Shown here: positions 1 through 6,703 of the stretch, in pieces
How positions within the stretch are numbered: position 1 is the first letter of the stretch
Layout of the letters: every line of letters starts with the position of its first letter
Source: Ancrocorticia sp052089425
GTDB lineage: Bacteria; Actinomycetota; Actinomycetes; Actinomycetales; Actinomycetaceae
Reading direction: 5' to 3'
Length of the DNA: 24,128 bases
Assembly (NCBI RefSeq): GCF_052089425.1
Contig: NZ_JBQCZW010000033.1
Location: forward strand, 1 to 24,128
Notes under the pieces: model-generated
Told to the model about the DNA's origin: nothing
Database searches by the model: none
Seen by the model: only the letters and a program-made list of their open reading frames with translations
Program-made: the position numbers and the translations under genes

Positions 1-90
1 GTGAAGACGGCTCTGCTTACGTATTCCGATCACGAAGTGGAAAGTGGCAGGGGGTGCGTTCAAGCTGAACGCGACGGAAGCCACCGGTAG
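1..90 (+). other. Window edge; probable 3' end of the gene upstream of parA
   Basis: Two + frames are open at the left edge: frame 1 ends with TAG at 88-90 and frame 3 ends with TGA at 66-68. In actinobacterial oriC regions the gene before parA is usually rsmG (16S rRNA methyltransferase), so one of these may be its C-terminal tail. The piece is too short (about 20-29 codons) to show a family motif, so this assignment is context only. Confidence 0.25.
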
Positions 91-118
91 ACTGTATCGG
101 ACGGAAAGAAAGGGCGTT

Positions 119-1072
119 ATGAGCGATCCACGCAAGTTGGTCAGGCCTGACGGGCCGGGTCACGTGTCCTCGGATAATGACTGGGATAGATTTGTTAGCC
201 CAGATTCACCCCTCGGTAGTGCACTGGCTGAAGATCATAAACGGTTGGCAGAAATCGGCAGCGAACAGTTTAAGAAGCCCGCGCATACACGCATCATTGC
301 AGTTGCGAACCAGAAGGGTGGGGTTGGAAAGACAACAACGGCTGTCAATCTGGCTGCTGGCCTTGCGATGGGCGGGCTCCGCGTCCTCGTCATTGACGAT
401 GATCCGCAGGGCAACGCAACGACGGCACTTGGAATCGAGAACAGAGACGCTGTCCCTACCTTGTATGACGTGCTGACGGGTAAGCAATCACTACTGTCGA
501 TCATTCGGCCAACGGAGGCCCTTCCGAGCCTGTACGTTGCTCCGTCGAACATCAGCCTGTCATTAGTGGATGTAGAGCTTGCCGATGCTGACGATCGCAG
601 GCTTCGCCTGCGAAACAGTCTCAACGAGTGCCTCTCCAACCTTCAAGTGCATGGCAAGCCAATGGACTACGTGCTCATCGATTGTCCACCGAGTATGTCA
701 CTGCTTCCCATCAATGCTTTGGTTGCGGCGAACGAGGTGTTGATACCAGTTCAGACCGAGTACTACGCTCTCGAAGGCCTTAGCCAACTATTGCGCACGA
801 TCGAAGCGGCGAAGAGTGCGGAGAACCCTAGCCTTCGGATTTCGACGATCCTGCTCACCATGGTCTCTAAGAACACGAACCTGAGTGCAGAGGTTGCGGC
901 GAATGTGCGAGAGTATTTCCCACACGAAACTCTTGAGACTGAGATTCCGCGCTCAGTTCGATTGGCCGAATCTCCGTCCTACGGCGAAACTGTCATCACC
1001 TATGAACCACGATCCCCGGGTGCAATCGCCTACCGCGCAGCTGCCCATGAACTAGCAGAGCGCGCTCACTAA
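119..1072 (+). CDS. parA: ParA chromosome-partitioning ATPase
   Basis: A 317-residue ParA/Soj-type ATPase that works with ParB-parS to segregate the replication-origin region. The first ~55 residues are a variable extension. The deviant Walker A motif KGGVGKT is at about residues 66-72, followed by the Walker A'-like VIDDDPQGNATT and by VLIDCPPSMSLLPINAL, the Walker B region, then QTEYYALEGL, all typical of the family. I chose ATG at 119 because AAAGGG lies just upstream; an in-frame GTG at 44 has no good ribosome-binding site and adds 25 residues absent from relatives. It is followed by parB with the Shine-Dalgarno immediately after its stop, so the two are one operon. Usual length is 260-320, so the size is normal. 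Confidence 0.97.
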   Translation: MSDPRKLVRPDGPGHVSSDNDWDRFVSPDSPLGSALAEDHKRLAEIGSEQFKKPAHTRIIAVANQKGGVGKTTTAVNLAAGLAMGGLRVLVIDDDPQGNATTALGIENRDAVPTLYDVLTGKQSLLSIIRPTEALPSLYVAPSNISLSLVDVELADADDRRLRLRNSLNECLSNLQVHGKPMDYVLIDCPPSMSLLPINALVAANEVLIPVQTEYYALEGLSQLLRTIEAAKSAENPSLRISTILLTMVSKNTNLSAEVAANVREYFPHETLETEIPRSVRLAESPSYGETVITYEPRSPGAIAYRAAAHELAERAH

Positions 1073-1083
1073 GGAGTATGGAT

Positions 1084-2562
1084 ATGGCAGAACGTAGACG
1101 GGGTTTGGGCCGGGGGATAGGTGCGCTCATTCCGGACAGCCAACGTGAATCGAAAGAACGCCCAATTGACGTATTCTTCGGTGGCCAGGCGGGTAAGTCT
1201 GGAGCCGAAGCGGAAAGCGCTGGGCTACCCGGCGTATCGAGTACAGAAACGCTGGCCGACGATACCTCCGCAGAAGTGAAGCCGGATGCACTTGTTGAGG
1301 AAGAGGCCGCCAACACGGCGGCGCAGCCAGCAACGGCTAACGCGCATCAGGCCGAAGTGCCCAAGAAGCGTGCTGGTGGCGAGTCCACCTCTAAGAAGGC
1401 GAGCACTAAGAAGCCGAGTGCTAAGAAGCCGAGCTCCGACATAACGAGCAATGAGAAGTCCAGCTCTAAGAAGATCAGGACGAGCAAGGACGACGTCAGG
1501 CGTACTGCTACTGATGATGCGGGCACTGATAACACGGGAACCGATGACGCCGGAACCGACAAGGCAGGCGTTGATCAGAACACGCCGACAGTCGATCCCA
1601 GCAATAATGCGGCCGCGGCCGCAGGCAGTGTGCGGGACCGGAGCGCGTCCCAGACAACGCCGGACGGCGAAGCTGGCAAGGAGGCAGACGAGGGACTCGT
1701 TGCCGTCCCTGGCGCCAGCTACGCCGAACTTCCCTTAGAGGAGATCATTCCAAACCAGCGCCAGCCACGTTCGGTTTTCGATGAAGATGAGCTAGAAGAG
1801 CTCGCCGCATCGATCAAAGAGGTGGGCGTTCTTCAGCCGATTATCGTACGTCCACTGACTGAGCCCGTTACTGGGCATCCAGAAGTGGCTTACGAGCTGA
1901 TTATGGGCGAACGGCGATGGCGTGCGGCTCAGAAGGCGGGGGATCAGGACATTCCGGCGATCGTCCGCCGCACGGCAGACGAAGACCTCCTCCGCGATGC
2001 GCTGCTTGAGAACCTCCACCGTGCCGAGCTCAATCCCTTAGAGGAGGCAGCTGCCTACCAACAGCTGCTTGAGGACTTCCACTGCACGCAGGAAGAGCTA
2101 GCCAAACGAATTGCCAGATCGCGGCCTCAAATCACGAACACCCTGAGGTTGATGAAGCTACCACCACTCGTCCAGCGCCGGGTGGCAGCTCATGTGCTGT
2201 CGGCCGGGCATGCTCGCGCACTGCTTGGCCTATCGGATCCCGCGGGTATGGAGCGGTTGGCCCAACGGATCGTGGCAGAGGGCTTGTCTGTTCGCCAGGT
2301 GGAAGAGATCGTGGCGATGGGGGAGGAGTCAGAAGCGCCAGCCCCGCGCGTCAAGCGCGCTCATCGGTTCGCTCCGCAGCTCTCGGACCTCTCCGGCGAG
2401 CTTGCTGAGCGTTTCGATACGAGAGTCAAGGTGAACATGGGCCTGCGCAAGGGCAGCATCAAAATCGATTTCGGGTCAATCGAGGATCTCAATAGGATTC
2501 TCGATGTGATGGCACCGGAGATCGCGACTGTTGATGTTGATGCGGAGCAGGAGCAGGAGTAG
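1084..2562 (+). CDS. parB: ParB chromosome-partitioning protein with long repeat linker
   Basis: A 492-residue ParB/Spo0J DNA-binding CTPase that loads at parS and interacts with ParA. The N-terminus has the ParA-contact motif GLGRGIGALIP. A ParB/Srx nuclease-like domain starts near residue 208 (LPLEEIIPNQRQPR) and carries the CTP-binding motif GERRWRAA (about 275-282) and ENLHRAELNPLEEA, followed by the helix-turn-helix (LAKRIARSRPQITNTLRL) and a C-terminal dimerisation region. The family is usually about 290-340 residues; the excess here is an approximately 150-residue linker rich in Lys, Ser, Thr, Asp and Ala between the N-terminal peptide and the CTPase domain. ATG 1084 is preferred over ATG 1078: AAGGAG at 1071-1076 lies seven bases before 1084 but only one base before 1078. 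Confidence 0.97.
   Translation: MAERRRGLGRGIGALIPDSQRESKERPIDVFFGGQAGKSGAEAESAGLPGVSSTETLADDTSAEVKPDALVEEEAANTAAQPATANAHQAEVPKKRAGGESTSKKASTKKPSAKKPSSDITSNEKSSSKKIRTSKDDVRRTATDDAGTDNTGTDDAGTDKAGVDQNTPTVDPSNNAAAAAGSVRDRSASQTTPDGEAGKEADEGLVAVPGASYAELPLEEIIPNQRQPRSVFDEDELEELAASIKEVGVLQPIIVRPLTEPVTGHPEVAYELIMGERRWRAAQKAGDQDIPAIVRRTADEDLLRDALLENLHRAELNPLEEAAAYQQLLEDFHCTQEELAKRIARSRPQITNTLRLMKLPPLVQRRVAAHVLSAGHARALLGLSDPAGMERLAQRIVAEGLSVRQVEEIVAMGEESEAPAPRVKRAHRFAPQLSDLSGELAERFDTRVKVNMGLRKGSIKIDFGSIEDLNRILDVMAPEIATVDVDAEQEQE
1390..1434 (+). repeat. 15-nt tandem repeat in parB (Lys-rich linker)
   Basis: Three in-frame 15-base units at 1390-1404, 1405-1419 and 1420-1434 encode SKKAS, TKKPS and AKKPS. 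A further SKK triplet occurs near 1464. The repeats give a basic, histone-H1-like stretch. Confidence 0.85.
1510..1569 (+). repeat. 15-nt tandem repeat in parB (Asp/Gly-rich linker)
   Basis: Four diverged in-frame 15-base units (1510-1524, 1525-1539, 1540-1554, 1555-1569) encode TDDAG, TDNTG, TDDAG and TDKAG. This acidic stretch follows the basic repeats closely. Confidence 0.85.
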
Positions 2563-2590
2563 GAATCTGCCATACGCACAGATCAGCCGC

Positions 2591-2620
2591 AAATAAAGAC
2601 TAGCGACAAATAGAGACTAG
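2591..2620. repeat. Imperfect 13-bp direct repeat after parB
   Basis: AAATAAAGACTAG (2591-2603) and AAATAGAGACTAG (2608-2620) differ at one position and start 17 bases apart. They lie between the parB stop and the terminator hairpin. No function is evident. Confidence 0.7.
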
Positions 2621-2630
2621 ATACAGAGAT

Positions 2631-2672
2631 GGGGCGCTTCAACACCAGCGGGCTGTGGTGTTGAAGCACCCC
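2631..2672. terminator. Strong bidirectional terminator hairpin, parB / ligase-like gene
   Basis: GCTTCAACACCA (2636-2647) pairs perfectly with TGGTGTTGAAGC (2656-2667) around an 8-base loop. After one C/A mismatch, GGGG (2631-2634) pairs with CCCC (2669-2672). The genes on both sides converge on it, so it probably stops both transcripts. No long U tract follows. Confidence 0.85.
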
Positions 2673-2691
2673 ATACTCAATTCGAGCAGTG

Positions 2692-3648
2692 CTACTTCCT
2701 GGCTACCTCGGCCAGTAGATCCAGATAAAGCTGCGCTGGTTCTACCCCACGGGAAGCAGCTTCGGCTGTGACGGCTTGAGGAAGAAGTGACGTCTCTGTG
2801 GTTCCCGGTGCAACATTGATATCAATGAACACGGGTTCGCCATCATCCCTGATAATGAAATCGACGCGCGAGATGTAGCTCAAGCCGAGTTCGCGATGGC
2901 AGCGTACGGCGATCTCACGTACGGCTTCCAGCTGCTCATCGGGCAGCCGCGCGGGTACAAAATACTCCGAGCGGCCAGCGTTGTAACGGGCATCGTAATC
3001 ATAAGGCCCGTCAGTCGCGATTTCCACGGGCGGCAAGGCATACGGCTCGCCGTCGATATTCATAATGGATACGGCCAACTCGCGCCCCTCAACGTACGAT
3101 TCAATACGCGCATGATCGGAGTAGGCGTAGCAGTCCACCATGGCGCGTGGAAGATCGGCTGCGGAGTGCACGATCGTCACGCCCAGCGCAGACCCACCGG
3201 AACCAGGTTTCACCACAAGAGGGAAGCTGTAATTCGCACTGATCAGTTCCAGAACGGGAGCCACCCCAATCTCCCGGAAGAGTGCCGATGGGATGGACAT
3301 GGAGCGCGGCACGCTCACGCCGATCCGGCTCACGAGAGCGGAGGCCACTGCCTTGTCCGATGCGAGCCGTGACGCACTAGGGGAGGAGCCAACGTAGGGA
3401 ACACCCGTCAGCGAGAGAAGATCCTGCAGAGACCCGTCTTCCCCGGTGGAACCGTGAATCAGCGGCCAGATGACGTCTGGTGACATCGCTTTGATGTGCA
3501 GCAAGAGCGAAGCATCTACGTCAAGAAGCTTGACCTGCATACCAGCTTCCCGGAGCAAGGTTGCCATGCGCCGGCCCGAATGGAGTGATACCTCGCGCTC
3601 GTGGGTCAGACCGCCGGCGAGAATAGCTACTGTGATGGGATCCGTCAT
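2692..3648 (-). CDS. D-alanine--D-alanine ligase family (ATP-grasp) protein
   Basis: A 318-residue ATP-grasp ligase of the Ddl family, which makes the D-Ala-D-Ala dipeptide for peptidoglycan. Visible motifs are an N-terminal AILAGGLTHEREVSLHSG, HGSTGEDG (about 66-73), the ATP-binding VVKPGSGGSALGV (about 144-156), SRVDFI, and FIDINVAPGTTETSLLPQA near the C-terminus. In standard Ddl the last motif is E-x-N; here the first metal ligand is Asp, a conservative change. The length matches short Ddl enzymes. ATG at 3648 follows GAGGAG by five bases. The gene lies 34 bases downstream of the aminotransferase and shares its strand. It may be a second Ddl or a related amino-acid ligase; substrate specificity cannot be read from the sequence. 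Confidence 0.85.
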   Translation of the reverse strand: MTDPITVAILAGGLTHEREVSLHSGRRMATLLREAGMQVKLLDVDASLLLHIKAMSPDVIWPLIHGSTGEDGSLQDLLSLTGVPYVGSSPSASRLASDKAVASALVSRIGVSVPRSMSIPSALFREIGVAPVLELISANYSFPLVVKPGSGGSALGVTIVHSAADLPRAMVDCYAYSDHARIESYVEGRELAVSIMNIDGEPYALPPVEIATDGPYDYDARYNAGRSEYFVPARLPDEQLEAVREIAVRCHRELGLSYISRVDFIIRDDGEPVFIDINVAPGTTETSLLPQAVTAEAASRGVEPAQLYLDLLAEVARK

Positions 3649-3682
3649 TGGTGCTCCTCAGCTTACGTAGAATCGGGTTCCG

Positions 3683-5029
3683 TTACTTAAGATCGGGCTC
3701 TGGCATTTCGAGATCTGATGGGCGGCTGCTGTGGGACTCTTTGACCCCGAACATCTCCACAACCTCGAGTTCATTCTGTATCACCACGGACAGGCGGCGA
3801 ACGCCTTCCTCGATAGATTCGGGGGTGGGGTAGCAGAAGGATAAGCGCATGTGATCGTGGCCCTGGCCATCAGCATAGAACGCTGTCCCGGAAACGTACG
3901 CCACTAGTTGAGTAACTGCGCGGGGCAGCATGGATTGAGCGTCAAGGCCCTTCGGAAGCTTCACCCAGGTGTAGAACCCACCCTCGGGCTGGTTCCACTC
4001 ACACATCGGCAGATGGGTTTCGAGTGCCTTCTGCATCGCTTGCCCGCGTTCGTGATAGACCTCGCGGTACTCCTTGACCTGCTGATACCAATCGTAGGTT
4101 TTCAGGTACTCCGCAATGGAGAGTTGCCCGAAAGTACTGGGGCAAAGCAGGGCATTCTCGTTAGCCAATAGGATCCGCTGGGTAACTGCGGACGGCGCCA
4201 AAGCCCATCCGACGCGATATCCGGGAGCGAAGGTTTTCGAGAAGCTCCCGAGATACACAACTCCATCGGGATTGATGCTTTGCAGAGCCGGGAGTGGATC
4301 GCCTGCAAACCCGAGCAGGCCATAAGGATTATCTTCCACAATAAGGATGTGGTGCCGCTTGCAGATCTCGACAATCTTGGGACGCCGTTCTGCGGATAGG
4401 CACACACCCGCAGGATTATGGAAGTTCGGGATTGTGTAGAGGAACTTGATGGGCTGCCCCGCCCGCTCCAGATCAACGATCGTTTGCTCGAGCGCATCGG
4501 GTACCAACCCGAATTCGTCCATGGTCACATGCACTACGTTGGCCTGATAGGCGCGGAATGTCCCGAGTGCTCCCACGTAGGACGGTGCCTCAGCAAGAAC
4601 TACCTCGCCAGGGTTGATGAAAACTTCTGAGATGAGATCAAGAGCTTGCTGCGACCCTGTGGTAATGGTGATGTCATCCGGATGTGCACGGATGCCATCG
4701 GGGCGCATCACCTCCGTGATCATCTCGCGAAGTTCCTCTTCGCCCTGCCCGCCTCCGTACTGGAGGATCTTCGTGCCGCGATCCCTAATGAGGCGCGCTG
4801 TCATGTCAGCTAAGAAATCGAGTGGCAAACCGGCGATATTCGGCATGCCGCCCGCCAGCGAAACGACCTCAGGACGATTCGCTACAGCGAACAAGGAGCG
4901 CACTTCGGATTGCTTCATTCCGAGCGCTCGGTCAGCGTAGGTGTTGTACCAAGGATCCAGACGAGTGCCGGCGGCGGCGGTGTTCGCTTCTTCCACGTGA
5001 CCGGTGCTCCTGTTCTCCTTGGTGCTCAT
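3683..5029 (-). CDS. PLP-dependent aminotransferase, fold type I (2-aminoadipate/MocR-like class)
   Basis: A protein of 448 residues resembling LysN/2-aminoadipate transaminase and the aminotransferase half of MocR regulators, but with no GntR DNA-binding domain. Motifs seen include EVVSLAGGMPN, ITITTGSQQALDL, IPNFHNPAGVCLS, EDNPYGLL, and GSFSKTFAPGYRVGW, where the Lys after FS is the Schiff-base lysine. A C-terminal MRLSFCYPTPE holds the carboxylate-binding Arg. The start is taken as ATG 5029, six bases after AGGGG; an adjacent ATG at 5032 and an upstream TTG at 5047 are less well spaced. It probably forms a transcription unit with the downstream ligase-like gene. Its amino-acid substrate cannot be determined; an amino acid for cell-wall use is only a guess from the neighbour. 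Confidence 0.88.
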   Translation of the reverse strand: MSTKENRSTGHVEEANTAAAGTRLDPWYNTYADRALGMKQSEVRSLFAVANRPEVVSLAGGMPNIAGLPLDFLADMTARLIRDRGTKILQYGGGQGEEELREMITEVMRPDGIRAHPDDITITTGSQQALDLISEVFINPGEVVLAEAPSYVGALGTFRAYQANVVHVTMDEFGLVPDALEQTIVDLERAGQPIKFLYTIPNFHNPAGVCLSAERRPKIVEICKRHHILIVEDNPYGLLGFAGDPLPALQSINPDGVVYLGSFSKTFAPGYRVGWALAPSAVTQRILLANENALLCPSTFGQLSIAEYLKTYDWYQQVKEYREVYHERGQAMQKALETHLPMCEWNQPEGGFYTWVKLPKGLDAQSMLPRAVTQLVAYVSGTAFYADGQGHDHMRLSFCYPTPESIEEGVRRLSVVIQNELEVVEMFGVKESHSSRPSDLEMPEPDLK

Positions 5030-5099
5030 CATGCGCCCCTTTTCCAATGGTGTGATTCTCTAGGGTGTATCTAGACTCAGGCTCTACCAATTCTGTAGG

Positions 5100-5118
5100 T
5101 AATGCGAATCAAGCATTA
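5100..5118. promoter_or_regulatory. AT-rich inverted repeat upstream of the aminotransferase gene
   Basis: TAATGC (5100-5105) and GCATTA (5113-5118) are separated by seven bases, within the gap between the aminotransferase start and the stop of the thioredoxin-like gene. It could be an operator for the aminotransferase or a weak terminator for the upstream gene. It has no U tract, and I could not place a convincing promoter next to it. Confidence 0.4.
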
Positions 5119-5129
5119 GTCTGCCACGG

Positions 5130-5492
5130 TCAGGGCCCTTCGTGCTTGGTGTGGACGCCCAGAGCGTCAGCGAGTTTACGGCGTATGGCCAATTTTGGAA
5201 GCTGCCCTACGAGCCGCGTCACCTCGGTCCCCGTGCGTGCACCTCCGCGTAGCAGCAGCATGCTGGGAACGAACGTGACGGTTTCAAGAATGCTCGCCCC
5301 CACCGTGGTGGGGATGCCGCTCTGCGCGTTCTCTTCCTCTTCATCAATGTCTACAACGTCACCGCGCAGCTCCACATCGGGATAGAGCCGTGAAAAGTCC
5401 CGAAGGGTCTCCTCAAAGATCGGCAGCATAGCCGTGCCCGGATCACACCACTGGGCGGTGACAAACAGAAGGGTGTATGCGTCCCTACTCAT
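5130..5492 (-). CDS. Thioredoxin-like protein with single active-site cysteine
   Basis: A 120-residue thioredoxin-fold protein. The active-site loop after the first long strand reads TAQWCDPGTAMLPIFEE (about residues 12-28) in place of canonical WCGPC. The Trp and first Cys (C16) are kept but the resolving Cys is Gly19. The cis-Pro region is present as TFVPSMLLLRGG, and DVVDIDEEEE matches the strand before it. With one Cys the protein cannot run the normal dithiol cycle; it may act by a monothiol mechanism, as a chaperone, or as a binding partner. It lies immediately upstream of the aminotransferase gene and downstream of trxB on the same strand. The start ATG is conserved in position but has only a modest GGGGAAA ribosome-binding site. 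Confidence 0.85.
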   Translation of the reverse strand: MSRDAYTLLFVTAQWCDPGTAMLPIFEETLRDFSRLYPDVELRGDVVDIDEEEENAQSGIPTTVGASILETVTFVPSMLLLRGGARTGTEVTRLVGQLPKLAIRRKLADALGVHTKHEGP

Positions 5493-5563
5493 GCTGGATT
5501 TCCCCGCCTTCCGTGTCGGAGACTAGGTGTGTTCGCCCAGTCGCGTCGAAGGTTTCGCTCCTT

Positions 5564-5588
5564 CCCCCTCGTGTTGGGGACTAGGGGG
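5564..5588 (-). terminator. G/C hairpin between trxB and the thioredoxin-like gene
   Basis: CCCCCT (5564-5569) pairs with AGGGGG (5583-5588) around a 13-base loop. It lies 30 bases after the trxB stop. No U tract follows in the direction of transcription, so it may be an attenuator or a transcript-stabilising hairpin instead of a true terminator. Confidence 0.4.
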
Positions 5589-5617
5589 ATGTCACGAACT
5601 GCCGCAAATTCGTGCCC

Positions 5618-6562
5618 TCAGCCTTCGAGATCCTCGAGGTACGCCTGAGCATCCAGCGCCGCCTTGCAGCCGGTTCCGGCAGCGGTAATCGCTTGCCGGT
5701 AGTGGTGATCCACGACGTCTCCGCAGGCGAATACGCCGGGTAGGTTGGTGGCAGTTGACGGCTCGGCAGCAATAACGTAGCCAGATTCATCAAGATCCAC
5801 TTGACCAGATACGACTCCCGAGCGCGGCTCGTGCCCGATGGCAACAAACAGCCCAGATGCGGGAAGCTCAGACTGCCCGCCGGTCACTGTATCTTCGAGT
5901 ACCACCGATTCGAGCTTGCCATCGCCAACAAGGTCAGCTACACGGGAGTTCCAATGCATGGTGACTTTATCGTTGGAGAGAAGGCGATCAGCCATGATCT
6001 TAGACGCGCGCAGTTCATCGCGGCGGTGGATCACGTGCACGGTGCTAGCAAAACGAGTGAGGAACAGGGCTTCGGTTGCCGCAGAATCTCCGCCGCCAAC
6101 AACAACTACTTCTTTGTCCTTGAAGAAGAATCCATCGCAGGTAGCGCAGTAAGAAACGCCCTTGCCGGAGAACGCCTTCTCGCCTTCGAGGCCGAGCTTC
6201 TTATACTCCGAGCCCAGTGCAAGAATGACAGACTTTGCCAGATAGGTGCCATCGTCCGTGGTGATCTTCTTGATTTCCCCGGTCAAGTCCAGATCCGTGG
6301 CATCCTCGTAGCGTACGTCCGCCCCAAAACGTTCGGCTTGAGCCTGCATCTTATCCATAAGATCAGGGCCCATCACAGCTTCGGGGAAGCCTGGGAAGTT
6401 CTCTACTTCCGTGGTATTCATGAGCGCACCGCCCGCTTCGAGCGTGCCAGCCAGTACGACGGGTTCGAGTCCGGCTCTAGCCGTGTATACGGCGCTAGTC
6501 CATCCGGCGGGGCCTGAACCGACGACGACGACGTCAAGCACCTTCTGATTCTCTTCGCTCAT
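5618..6562 (-). CDS. trxB: Thioredoxin-disulfide reductase
   Basis: A 314-residue FAD/NADPH enzyme that reduces thioredoxin. The FAD-binding motif GSGPAG is at residues 15-20. The redox motif CATC is at residues 139-142 in GVSYCATCDGFFF. The NADPH motif GGGDSA is at about 156-161 with HRRDELRAS after it, and the C-terminal FAD motif is CGDVVDHHYRQAITAAG. All catalytic elements are intact and length is normal. ATG 6562 follows an AAAGGT ribosome-binding site. It normally pairs with trxA; here the adjacent thioredoxin-like gene lacks the second Cys, so the true partner thioredoxin is likely encoded elsewhere. The upstream side runs into an assembly gap 40 bases away, so its promoter is only partly visible. 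Confidence 0.97.
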   Translation of the reverse strand: MSEENQKVLDVVVVGSGPAGWTSAVYTARAGLEPVVLAGTLEAGGALMNTTEVENFPGFPEAVMGPDLMDKMQAQAERFGADVRYEDATDLDLTGEIKKITTDDGTYLAKSVILALGSEYKKLGLEGEKAFSGKGVSYCATCDGFFFKDKEVVVVGGGDSAATEALFLTRFASTVHVIHRRDELRASKIMADRLLSNDKVTMHWNSRVADLVGDGKLESVVLEDTVTGGQSELPASGLFVAIGHEPRSGVVSGQVDLDESGYVIAAEPSTATNLPGVFACGDVVDHHYRQAITAAGTGCKAALDAQAYLEDLEG

Positions 6563-6602
6563 TTCTTACCTTTCATTGGTCTCCACATGGGCAACGCCGT
6601 GC

Positions 6603-6702
6603 NNNNNNNNNNNNNNNNNNNNNNNNNNNNNNNNNNNNNNNNNNNNNNNNNNNNNNNNNNNNNNNNNNNNNNNNNNNNNNNNNNNNNNNNNNNNNNNNNN
6701 NN
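6603..6702. other. Assembly gap (100 N)
   Basis: Exactly 100 undetermined bases, the usual placeholder for a scaffold join of unknown length. It falls between the trxB start and the pseudokinase stop, whose last codon lies one base from the gap. The promoter of trxB, and possibly whole genes, could be missing here. Confidence 0.98.
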
Positions 6703-6703
6703 G

